Assembly: GCA_910583815.1 (NCBI GenBank)
Contig: CAJTZB010000025.1
Coordinates: 1-21,460 of the forward strand
Reading direction: 5' to 3'
DNA from: an uncultured Lachnospiraceae bacterium
Lineage (GTDB): Bacteria; Bacillota; Clostridia; Lachnospirales; Lachnospiraceae
DNA: 21,460 bases
The notes under the pieces were generated by a model that did no database searches, was not told the origin of the DNA, and worked only from the letters and a program-made list of their open reading frames with translations. Below, one piece after another: positions 15,484 through 21,460 of the stretch. A program made the translations under genes and the position numbers. The stretch's first letter is position 1. Every line of letters begins with the position of its first letter.

Positions 15484-16113
15484 ATGACTTTTACAATTTC
15501 AACAACTATAAAAGAAATTTCTTTAAATTTCCAGACAGAATCTTCTCTGTTTTCTCCAAAAAACATTGATTCTGGTACATTGGCAATGCTCTCTGCTGTA
15601 GATTTCCTGCCAAATGACAAGGTGCTGGATTTAGGCTGCGGCTATGGCGTTGTAGGAATCCTTGCAGCAAAATTTGCAGGAGAAGATAATGTGGTTTTGT
15701 GTGACAGTTCCGAAACAGCCGTCAAATATGCAAAGCTCAACGCAGAGACCAATCTTGTTCCTGAGATTGATATTATACAGAGCAATGGGTTTGAACATAT
15801 ATCAGATAACAATTTCACACTGATTCTGTCAAATCCTCCTTATCATACCGACTTCTCGGTTGCAAAGCATTTTATTGAGGAAGGTTTTCAAAGATTAGCC
15901 ATAGGCGGACGCATGGTGATGGTAACAAAGCGTCTTGACTGGTATAAAAATAAACTGACTGCTATCTTTGGCGGCGTCAGAATCCAAGAAATTGACGGAT
16001 ATTATGTGTTTACCGCAGAAAAAAGAAAACAAAGCAAAGGCAGCCCAAAGCAAAAAGCTAAGAGCTGCCTTTCTAAAAAATTGCAACGTAAGCAAAAAAA
16101 CCGTTGCTTATAG
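15484..16113 (+). CDS. RsmC/RlmG-type small methyltransferase (class I SAM-dependent, MTS domain)
   Basis: 209 residues. Motif I LDLGCGYG (48-55) binds SAM and NPPY (117-120) is the base-methylation motif IV. The preceding segment ESSLFSPKNIDSGT fits the MTS family that methylates guanine N2 in rRNA. GGAG lies 6 bases before the ATG at 15484; the in-frame ATG at 15472 lacks a site. The family core ends near YYVFTAEK (173-180). Residues 185-209 are a low-complexity Lys/Gln tail encoded by DNA that forms two terminator hairpins, so the natural stop may have been lost and the frame extended (inference). It converges on the araD-like gene, with stops 4 bases apart. Confidence 0.83.
   Translation: MTFTISTTIKEISLNFQTESSLFSPKNIDSGTLAMLSAVDFLPNDKVLDLGCGYGVVGILAAKFAGEDNVVLCDSSETAVKYAKLNAETNLVPEIDIIQSNGFEHISDNNFTLILSNPPYHTDFSVAKHFIEEGFQRLAIGGRMVMVTKRLDWYKNKLTAIFGGVRIQEIDGYYVFTAEKRKQSKGSPKQKAKSCLSKKLQRKQKNRCL
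16036..16072 (-). terminator. Second terminator hairpin for the araB-araD operon
   Basis: A 9-base stem, AAAGGCAGC (16036-16044) with GCTGCCTTT (16064-16072), and a 19-base loop. On the minus strand it is followed by a U-rich stretch (TTTGCTTTGTTTTC type). It lies within the C-terminal codons of the plus-strand methyltransferase. Confidence 0.55.
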
Positions 16114-16119
16114 TTTTTT
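16083..16119. terminator. Bidirectional intrinsic terminator
   Basis: The stem is GCAACG (16083-16088) with CGTTGC (16102-16107). On the plus strand it is followed by TTATAGTTTTTT (16108-16119). On the minus strand it is followed by AATTTTTT. It therefore can end both the methyltransferase transcript and the araB-araD transcript. The methyltransferase stop codon (16111-16113) lies in its T-tract. Confidence 0.7.
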
Positions 16120-16804
16120 ACTGTCCGTAATAAGCATTTTCCCCATGCTTCCTGAAAAAATGCTTTTCCTGCATTTCCTTCGGCGCCTCTTTTATATCAG
16201 GGCAAAGCTGCTCTGCACGCGCTGCCATCTTTGCAACCTCTTCTAACACTACGGCATTGTGGACTGCTTCTTTTGCATCCTTGCCCCAAGTGAACGGTCC
16301 GTGGTTTGCACAAAGGACACCTGGTGTATAGACCGGATTTCTGCCCACAAATGTCTCCACAATTACGGTGCCGGTGTGCTTTTCATAACCAGCGTCAATT
16401 TCTTCTTTTGTCAGATTTCTTGCGCATGGAATGCTGCCATAAAAATAATCAGCATGTGTTGTCCCATAGCATGGGATTTCTCTTGCTGCCTGTGCCCAAG
16501 AGGTTGCCCAAGGGGAATGGGTATGTACCACGCCTCCTATTTCCGGAAACGCAAGATAGAGTTCCAAATGTGTTGCAGTGTCGGAAGACGGACGGTACTT
16601 TCCTTCCACTACATTCCCTTTCAAATCCAGAACAACCAAATCTTCCGGTTTTAAAACATCATAGTCAACACCGCTTGGCTTAATGACAAACAGACCTGCC
16701 TCTCTGTCAATCCCACTCACATTGCCCCATGTATAGGTGACCAGCCCTCTCTTTGGAAGCTCCATATTTGCTTCATATACTTCCTGCTTTAACTGCTCCA
16801 ACAT
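16118..16804 (-). CDS. araD: L-ribulose-5-phosphate 4-epimerase
   Basis: 228 residues (E. coli AraD has 231). The metal and catalytic residues align with AraD: D75 in SSDTATH, H94 and H96 in VVHTHSPWA, D119 in THADYF, and the later His in ANHGPFTWG. It converts L-ribulose-5-phosphate to D-xylulose-5-phosphate in the cytoplasm, feeding the pentose phosphate pathway. The ATG at 16804 has GGAGG 8 bases upstream; the ATG at 16819, which overlaps the kinase stop as TAATG, has none. It is cotranscribed with the FGGY kinase and ends at tandem terminators. Confidence 0.93.
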   Translation of the reverse strand: MLEQLKQEVYEANMELPKRGLVTYTWGNVSGIDREAGLFVIKPSGVDYDVLKPEDLVVLDLKGNVVEGKYRPSSDTATHLELYLAFPEIGGVVHTHSPWATSWAQAAREIPCYGTTHADYFYGSIPCARNLTKEEIDAGYEKHTGTVIVETFVGRNPVYTPGVLCANHGPFTWGKDAKEAVHNAVVLEEVAKMAARAEQLCPDIKEAPKEMQEKHFFRKHGENAYYGQ

Positions 16805-16818
16805 GCCAATTGCCTCCA

Positions 16819-18420
16819 TTATCTAAACAATTCTACTGCCTTTTCTTCAATGCCAAGTCCCTTGCGGTAGCTTTCCATAAAAGTCTCAAAACTCTTTTTG
16901 TCGTCTGCCTGCACATCAAGCGTTATGCCCTTTGCCAAAGCAAATACACGGTTATCCAAATAATCCTCTAAAGACTCTCCTTCGTTCTTTAACACCAAAT
17001 AAGAAGCAAGCAGAGCAATGCCCCATGCACCGCCTTCTCCTGCAGTCTCCATAACCGTAACCGGAGCGTCCATCGCAGCAGCCATCATGCGCTGTCCGAC
17101 GCCCTCTGTCTTAAAGAGGCCACCATGTCCAAGAACCGTATCGAGTTTTACATTTTCTTCTTTTTGAAGAATATCCATTCCGATTTTCAGTGCACCAAGC
17201 GCCGTATAAAGATGGGTACGCATAAAGTTCGCAAGATTAAAATGGCTGTCCGGCATACGGACAAATAAAGGTCTTCCTTCTTCCATATGCGTAATCGGCT
17301 CACCGGAAAAATAATTATAAGACAGCAGTCCTCCGCAGTCGTTATCGCCTTCCAGCGCCTTTTTGTACAGCGTTTCATATAGGCGGGTCTTATCAACCGG
17401 CGCTCCCATTGCCTCCGAGTACTCTGCAAACAGATTTACCCATGCATTCAAGTCCGAAGTACAGTTGTTGCAGTGTACCATCGCTACCAGATTGCCGCTT
17501 GGTGTTGTTACCATGTCAATTTCTCTATGTAAATTTTTCAGTTCTTTTTCCAGCACAACCATTGCAAAAATACTTGTTCCTGCAGATACATTACAGGTCC
17601 TTTTTGCCACGCTGTTCGTCGCTACCATGCCGGTTCCTGCATCGCCTTCCGGTGGGCAAAGCGGAATACCAGGCTTTAAGGTTCCTGTCACATCTAACAG
17701 CTTTGCTCCCTCTTCTGTCAGATGTCCTGCGGCTTCTCCTGCAAGCAAAACCTTTGGCATAATATCATGGAATCGAAAGGCATAGCCGTCTTTTTCCACA
17801 AGCTCATCGAACTGATCTGCCATTTTTTCATTGTAGTTATGAGTTTTCGTATCAATCGGAAACATTCCGGCACAGTCGCCGACACCGAGTACACGCTCTC
17901 CGGTCAGCTTCCAGTGGACATAGCCTTCTAATGTCGTCATGTAGTCGATTTCGGAAACATGCGGCTCTTTATTTAACATTGCCTGATAGAGATGTGCAAT
18001 GCTCCAACGCTGCGGAATATTATACTGGAACAGTTCCGTCAGCTTTTCGGAAGCTTCTCCGGTAATAGTATTTCTCCATGTGCGGAACGGAACTAAAAGC
18101 TCACCGTCTTTATTAAATACCATATAGCCGTGCATCATCGCACTAAAACCGATAGCCCCAAATGTCTCCAGTTTTTCTTCGTACTTTTCTGCCACATCCT
18201 GTACTAATCTTTGGTAACAGTCTTGAATGCCGCCCCAAATATCTTCCAAGGTATACGTCCAGATATTGTCCTGCAGGCGGTTTTCCCACTCGTGGCTTCC
18301 GGATGCCAACGGCGTAAAATCTTCTCCAATCAGAACTGCCTTAATTCTTGTAGAACCAAGCTCCATGCCGAGGTAAGTTCTTCCTCTGCGGATTGCTTCC
18401 TTGATTGCTGCTGTGTCCAT
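16819..18420 (-). CDS. FGGY-family carbohydrate kinase, probable L-ribulokinase
   Basis: 533 residues. The N-terminal phosphate loop is YLGMELGSTRIKAVLI (16-31). The central GDCAGMFPID, PEGDAGTGMV and NVSAGTS, and the C-terminal GHGGLFKTEGVGQ and ETAGEGGAWG, are typical of FGGY sugar kinases. It phosphorylates a pentulose with ATP. Pairing with araD makes L-ribulose the likely substrate, but xylulose is possible, and the sequence is not the classic E. coli AraB type. The ATG at 18420 has AGGAGG 9 bases upstream; a longer frame to 18513 lacks a site. No arabinose isomerase, transporter or regulator is in the window. Confidence 0.85.
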   Translation of the reverse strand: MDTAAIKEAIRRGRTYLGMELGSTRIKAVLIGEDFTPLASGSHEWENRLQDNIWTYTLEDIWGGIQDCYQRLVQDVAEKYEEKLETFGAIGFSAMMHGYMVFNKDGELLVPFRTWRNTITGEASEKLTELFQYNIPQRWSIAHLYQAMLNKEPHVSEIDYMTTLEGYVHWKLTGERVLGVGDCAGMFPIDTKTHNYNEKMADQFDELVEKDGYAFRFHDIMPKVLLAGEAAGHLTEEGAKLLDVTGTLKPGIPLCPPEGDAGTGMVATNSVAKRTCNVSAGTSIFAMVVLEKELKNLHREIDMVTTPSGNLVAMVHCNNCTSDLNAWVNLFAEYSEAMGAPVDKTRLYETLYKKALEGDNDCGGLLSYNYFSGEPITHMEEGRPLFVRMPDSHFNLANFMRTHLYTALGALKIGMDILQKEENVKLDTVLGHGGLFKTEGVGQRMMAAAMDAPVTVMETAGEGGAWGIALLASYLVLKNEGESLEDYLDNRVFALAKGITLDVQADDKKSFETFMESYRKGLGIEEKAVELFR

Positions 18421-18577
18421 CCCAAAAATCCTCCTATTAAAAGTTCCGCAATATTCTTTCCGGCATACACTTAACCAGAGAATGACTTCCGACCACAAAC
18501 GCTCGGACATCATTCTACATGCCGTTCAGACTATTGCTTTTTTTTAGTTCCGCAACTGCCTTTCTGACACGCCAGCA
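18421..18577 (-). promoter_or_regulatory. Leader of the kinase-epimerase operon with two copies of a short repeat
   Basis: 157 bases between cheW and the kinase. It contains two copies of an AGTTCCGCAA-type motif (plus-strand reading, 18442-18470 and 18546-18570), with a third relative upstream of prfB. No strong promoter is evident: TAGAAT is a possible -10 but has no good -35. No intrinsic terminator for cheW was recognised. Confidence 0.4.
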
Positions 18578-19051
18578 TTACAGATGGATGGAGGCGTTGC
18601 TCACAAAACTGGATATTGCTTCTCTTTCTTCCTTTGCAAGCAGACGATTGTGATTGACAAGCAGAACCAGCCTTCCGTCCTTTTTCGCTACCTTTTCGAT
18701 ATAGGTTGTCTGTTCGCTTCTTGCAATATCCGGGAAATCCAACATTGTCTCCGGTTCAAATTCAACGATTTCCCTAACAGAATCTACTTTAAATGCGATT
18801 GCAACATCCTTGCTTTTTGTTACAATAATTTTAGTGTGTTCATCATCTGGTATTTCTTCAAGACCAAATTTGTTTCTCAGGCTGTAGATTGGCAACACAT
18901 CGCCGCGCAAGTTGATAATACCAAGAATATAGCTTGCTGCATTCGGCACCGGCACAACATTTGTCAAAGACTCAATCCCAACGACATCTGCAACATTCAT
19001 GCTGTACTCACCTTCACCTACACTAAAAATAATCTGCTGTGTTATTTCCAT
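18578..19051 (-). CDS. cheW: Chemotaxis coupling protein CheW
   Basis: 157 residues, typical for CheW. The core signature SYILGIINLRGDVLPIYSLRNKFG is present, with VPVPNA before it and the receptor/CheA-binding strands after (IIVTKSKDVAIAFKVDSVREI). It bridges methyl-accepting chemoreceptors and the histidine kinase CheA on the inner face of the membrane. The ATG at 19051 has GAGG 6 bases upstream; longer frames are unsupported. It is downstream of the MreB-like gene, and the start overlaps the end of a possible microprotein frame. A GCTGCTTC/GAAGCAGC stem (19070-19077 with 19109-19116) lies just upstream. No other chemotaxis gene is in the window, so it may serve a scattered or specialised pathway. 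Confidence 0.92.
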   Translation of the reverse strand: MEITQQIIFSVGEGEYSMNVADVVGIESLTNVVPVPNAASYILGIINLRGDVLPIYSLRNKFGLEEIPDDEHTKIIVTKSKDVAIAFKVDSVREIVEFEPETMLDFPDIARSEQTTYIEKVAKKDGRLVLLVNHNRLLAKEEREAISSFVSNASIHL

Positions 19052-19172
19052 AAAATTCCTCATTTCTGTGCTGCTTCTGTGACTTCGTTTTGCCAAGACT
19101 ATGTACATGAAGCAGCTTTGTGCCAAGCAGCACACGGACACAAAGTGCTATCAAAATTACTACAAGCGGCAT
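19023..19172 (-). CDS. Possible 49-residue single-pass membrane microprotein
   Basis: The ATG overlaps the stop of the MreB-like gene as TAATG, and the frame ends in TAG at 19023-19025, overlapping the first 29 bases of cheW. The product starts MPLVVILIALCVRVLLGTKLL, a clear hydrophobic helix, and continues as a charged, Lys/Gln/Asn-rich tail. The architecture and tight junctions are those of a real small gene. No strong ribosome site precedes it, so it would depend on translational coupling. It could also be a chance frame in a 120-base intergenic stretch. Confidence 0.45.
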   Translation of the reverse strand: MPLVVILIALCVRVLLGTKLLHVHSLGKTKSQKQHRNEEFYGNNTADYF

Positions 19173-19762
19173 TATCTTTTGCTTTCTTTCAGACCCAGCA
19201 ACAACTCATCTACTCTTTCCAACGGAATCTGTTCTTGCAGGGCATAGGCCAGAATGTCTCTCAGCCCTTCTCTTACATAACGCTCCGGTTCATCTTTCAT
19301 AATACCAATAATAATTTTATATTTCCGGAATTCTTTCGGAAATATATCAGAAAACTCTCTAATAAATTTTTCTGCTGGGATATCTGTAATAAAAAGTTCT
19401 CTCGCACCGGCAACTTTCAAAACTTCTTCCAGTGCCTTTTTTTCTACTGGCGTAATCCCCTCTGGTACACATACGGCAACCGCTGGTTTTAGAATTGGCC
19501 TTTTTCCAATCGCCTTTGTCAGCATATCAGAAAACAATGCCACAGCTGCATGGAAATCAGCCACCCTTCCTTGGCGAAGCGGAGACACCACCACCATGTC
19601 TTCTGCAGGGCCTTGTGCCATGCCATATGCTTCTGTCCCAACTGCTACTATCTTATTGTCACTTTTTTGATACGCCACGACAGATTTTTCTTTTACTACA
19701 ATTCCTTTTCCCTGCATATGGATGATAATATCTGCAGGCTCATATAGCATAAACCCATCCAT
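19172..19762 (-). CDS. MreB-like half protein lacking nucleotide-binding loops
   Basis: 196 residues. Residues about 18-125 follow the first part of MreB closely in order: GKGIVVKEKSVVA, NKIVAVGTEAYGM, VVSPLRQGRVADF, AVCVPEGITPVEKKAL, and VAGARELFI. The actin phosphate-1 loop (DLGTAN in MreB) is replaced by YEPADIIIH. The phosphate-2 loop (DIGGGTT) and adenosine motif are absent because the chain ends after a different 50-residue tail. MreB is normally about 340 residues. It therefore probably cannot bind ATP and may act as a structural or regulatory partner (inference). GGGAG lies 9 bases before the ATG. It heads a short operon with a microprotein frame and cheW. Confidence 0.7.
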   Translation of the reverse strand: MDGFMLYEPADIIIHMQGKGIVVKEKSVVAYQKSDNKIVAVGTEAYGMAQGPAEDMVVVSPLRQGRVADFHAAVALFSDMLTKAIGKRPILKPAVAVCVPEGITPVEKKALEEVLKVAGARELFITDIPAEKFIREFSDIFPKEFRKYKIIIGIMKDEPERYVREGLRDILAYALQEQIPLERVDELLLGLKESKR

Positions 19763-19783
19763 TATGTTTTGCTCCCTGAATCT

Positions 19784-19993
19784 TTATGATATGATACTAG
19801 GGTCAAAAGACCAGACAATGTGAGCTTGCTCACAATTGGCTGGTTTTATGACCCACAAAACACCGAAAAGTAGCCATTTTTCATAGAAAAATGAGCGGAT
19901 TTGAGGTGTTTTAGGCTTGCGAGAGTGCACAGCACGTAGCAAGCCGTGTATCCGTTGGGGACAATTTCCCTTTTGACCCCGGCATTATGATAT
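19784..19993. mobile_element. MITE-like palindromic non-coding element (core 19793-19984) with flanking direct repeats
   Basis: About 190 bases with no open frame. Ends carry inverted GGGTCAAAAG (19800-19809) and CTTTTGACCC (19970-19979). The flanks are TTATGATAT direct repeats (19784-19792 and 19985-19993) that could be a target duplication. The interior folds as four consecutive stems: 19800-19854 (about 25 imperfect pairs around GTGAGC-TT-GCTCAC), 19857-19912 (AAAACACC/GGTGTTTT with inner CATTTTTC/GAAAAATG), 19914-19945 (GGCTTGC/GCAAGCC with inner GTGC/GCAC), and 19958-19970 (GGGA/TCCC). It lies between prfB and the MreB-like gene. It may be a non-autonomous transposable element, an interspersed repeat or a structured RNA. 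Confidence 0.6.
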
Positions 19994-20017
19994 ATTGATA
20001 AACTGATTTTTTTTGAG

Positions 20018-21128
20018 CTAATTCTTTGTTGCCATCCATTTTAAATAAGCATTGATAAACGGCTGCAGCGCACCATCCAGCACCGCATCGGCATTGCCGA
20101 TTTCCGCCCCTGTCCTGTGGTCTTTTACCATTGTATATGGCTGCAGCACATACGAACGAATCTGATTGCCAAAGTTAATGTCACGAACCTCCCCCCGGAT
20201 GTCTGACTCCTTGGCCTCATTTTCCTGCTTGCGCAGCAGATACAGCTTTGCTTTTAACATCTGCATTGCCTTATCCTTATTCTGGAACTGGGAACGCTCA
20301 TTCTGGCATTGTACGACTATTCCGGTCGGCAGATGCGTAATACGGATAGCAGAGGATGTTTTATTGACATGCTGCCCGCCTGCCCCACTGGAACGGTAAG
20401 TGTCAATACGAAGCTCTTCTTCATTGATTTCAATATCCAAATCCTCTTCAATGTCCGGCATGACATCACACGAAACAAAGGAGGTCTGCCGCTTTCCTGC
20501 TGCATTGAACGGAGAAATACGTACCAGACGATGCACGCCGCGTTCAGATTTCAAATAGCCATACGCATTTTCCCCTTTAATTTCTAACGTCACCGATTTA
20601 TAGCCGGCCTCGTCACCGTCCAAAAAGTCAATCATTTCTGTTGTAAAGCCGTTTTTTTCTGCATAACGCTGGTACATACGGCAGAGCATGGATGCCCAAT
20701 CACAGCTTTCCGTACCTCCGGCACCCGCATGGAGTGTCAGAATCGCATTGTTTTTGTCATATTCACCCGAAAGCAAGGTTGCAAGGCGCAGACGTTCAAA
20801 ATGTTCCACAAAAATATCAAGAGCTTCTTTTACATCTGAAAGAATACTGGTATCCTGCGATTCATAGCCCATTTCCAGCAGAAGCTCTACATCCTCAAAC
20901 TCGCTTTCCAAATCAGAATATTCCTGAATGACATTTTTTAATGTGTTTAATTCTTTTACGTATGCCTGCGATTTTTCTGCCGAATTCCAAAAATCCGGCT
21001 CCTGCATAATCGCCTCTAACTCCTCTACCTTTTCCCTTCTGCGAACGAGGTCAAAGTGAATCCCTCAATTCGACAAAAGGCTCGCGGTATGTGTTTAATG
21101 TGTACTTAAACTGATCCAGTTCAACCAA
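20018..21128 (-). CDS. prfB: Peptide chain release factor 2, expressed by programmed +1 frameshift
   Basis: Two joined frames. The first runs from the start at 21128 to the CTT at 21054-21056 (25 codons: MVELDQFKYTLNTYREP and so on to RDSL), ending at TGA 21051-21053. Skipping one base gives GAC (21050-21052), and the second frame runs to 20018, for 369 residues in all. RF2 motifs are the SPF anticodon mimic in RISPFNAAGKRQ and GGQ in SSGAGGQHVNKT, which enters the peptidyl transferase centre. It ends translation at UGA and UAA. The start codon is probably TTG at 21128, with GAGG 9 bases upstream; GTG at 21137 is the alternative. It lies next to secA, as in Bacillus. Confidence 0.95.
21050..21065 (-). 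other. prfB autoregulatory frameshift site
   Basis: On the minus strand AGGGATTCACTTTGAC: an AGGG Shine-Dalgarno-like element two codons before the CTT-TGA slip site with C following the stop. This is the same register as the classical AGGGGGTATCTTTGAC of E. coli. Low RF2 lets the ribosome pause at UGA and slip +1, so the protein controls its own level. Confidence 0.92.
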
Positions 21129-21273
21129 CCCTGTCACCCTCTTTCTTATTTTGAGTTCCGAACCTGCCCTTCCGACACACCATATCAGTGATGAAAGTCC
21201 GGCCGCTTTCAGTGTCCGGGCTTTCATCACTATGCCTTTCGGACGGATGCTGTTTTTAAGTTCTTTATACTTT
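21129..21273. promoter_or_regulatory. secA-prfB intergenic region with a long inverted repeat
   Basis: Arms 21187-21202 and 21216-21231 (AGTGATGAAAG core) pair over 16 positions around a 13-base loop. In the minus-strand transcript one position is an A-C mismatch. No U-tract follows, so it is not a standard terminator. A 25-base motif shared with the kinase leader lies at 21154-21178. No convincing promoter was seen, so prfB may be read from secA. Confidence 0.45.
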
Positions 21274-21460
21274 CTAGCGTCCGCAGCAGAATTTATATTT
21301 CTTGCCGCTGCCGCATGGGCATGGATCGTTTGGCATAATCTTTTTGGATGTGCGCTTTACTGTTGTCTTTACTGTATCGTCTCTGTTTGTTCCTGTTACC
21401 TTCGCAACTTCTTCACGCTCAACCTTCTGCTCAATGCGGACATGCATCAGTGCCTTTACG
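21274..21460 (-). CDS. secA: Preprotein translocase ATPase SecA, C-terminal end (partial)
   Basis: The last 61 residues; the gene continues past the right edge. The tail carries the SecA zinc-binding motif PNDPCPCGSGKKYKFCCG with Cys at the usual C-x-C-x8-CC spacing, preceded by LMHVRIEQKVEREEV, typical of the end of the SecA scaffold domain. SecA drives export of unfolded proteins through SecYEG, and this zinc motif binds SecB and/or phospholipid and ribosome in other bacteria. The short motif also occurs as a SEC-C module in other proteins, but the upstream residues and the adjacent prfB favour SecA. Confidence 0.88.
   Translation of the reverse strand, partial: VKALMHVRIEQKVEREEVAKVTGTNRDDTVKTTVKRTSKKIMPNDPCPCGSGKKYKFCCGR

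Noticed and set aside
16118..18420. Complete L-arabinose utilisation operon
   Set aside because: Only kinase and epimerase are present. No isomerase, transporter or AraR-type regulator was found in the window, so only these two steps are supported.
18584..19492. A 302-codon plus-strand open frame
   Set aside because: It runs antisense across cheW, the intergenic stretch and the MreB-like gene, has a Phe/Cys/His-rich composition and no recognisable domain, and the minus-strand genes are clearly real.
19784..19993. CRISPR array or tRNA-like locus in the palindrome-rich region
   Set aside because: The repeats are inverted and all different, with no regularly spaced direct repeats, and none of the stems forms a cloverleaf with a T-loop.

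Overview
The window looks like a chromosomal segment from a Firmicute of class Clostridia, most likely a Lachnospiraceae-type gut anaerobe. The reasons are strong AGGAGG-type ribosome binding sites, TTGACA/TATAAT promoters, a secA-prfB pair, a DarA/PstA c-di-AMP receptor, a DUF1292 protein and a [2Fe-2S]-ASKHA protein. This is an inference from gene content; no rRNA or tRNA is present to confirm it. Almost all genes lie on the minus strand. Only a DUF1292 gene and a methyltransferase lie on the plus strand.

Layout from left to right. Positions 1-3926 hold two consecutive ABC exporter genes, each an ATPase fused to an FtsX/MacB-like permease, with an ATGA overlap and a consensus promoter; the second gene runs off the left edge. 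Positions 3923-6251 hold a DUF1538 membrane protein followed by a tandem PII-like protein. Positions 6286-9866 hold a Y-family polymerase translationally coupled to an XPD/DinG-type helicase with an N-terminal PD-(D/E)XK nuclease. Positions 9981-11742 are an AT-richer accessory patch: a GNAT acetyltransferase overlapping a fragment of a restriction-type adenine methylase, and a protein resembling phage/ICE nuclease-toxin C-terminal domains. Positions 11844-15148 hold the plus-strand DUF1292 gene converging on a three-gene coupled operon: c-di-AMP receptor, [2Fe-2S]/ASKHA protein, AlkZ-related protein. Positions 15157-16113 hold a decayed nucleotidyltransferase-like fragment and an RsmC-type methyltransferase. 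Positions 16118-18420 hold an FGGY kinase and L-ribulose-5-phosphate 4-epimerase (araB-araD type, no isomerase). Positions 18578-19762 hold CheW, a possible 49-residue membrane microprotein and an MreB-like half protein. Positions 19793-19984 are a palindrome-rich non-coding element. Positions 20018-21128 are prfB with its programmed +1 frameshift, and 21274-21460 are the C-terminus of SecA.

The genes do not form one system. They are independent housekeeping and accessory operons. The best candidates for under-described biology are the DUF1538/double-PII pair, the MreB-like half protein with the microprotein and CheW, the c-di-AMP receptor/[2Fe-2S]-ASKHA/AlkZ-related operon, and the structured element at 19793-19984. 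No CRISPR array, intact insertion sequence, prophage or recognisable anti-phage locus was seen.
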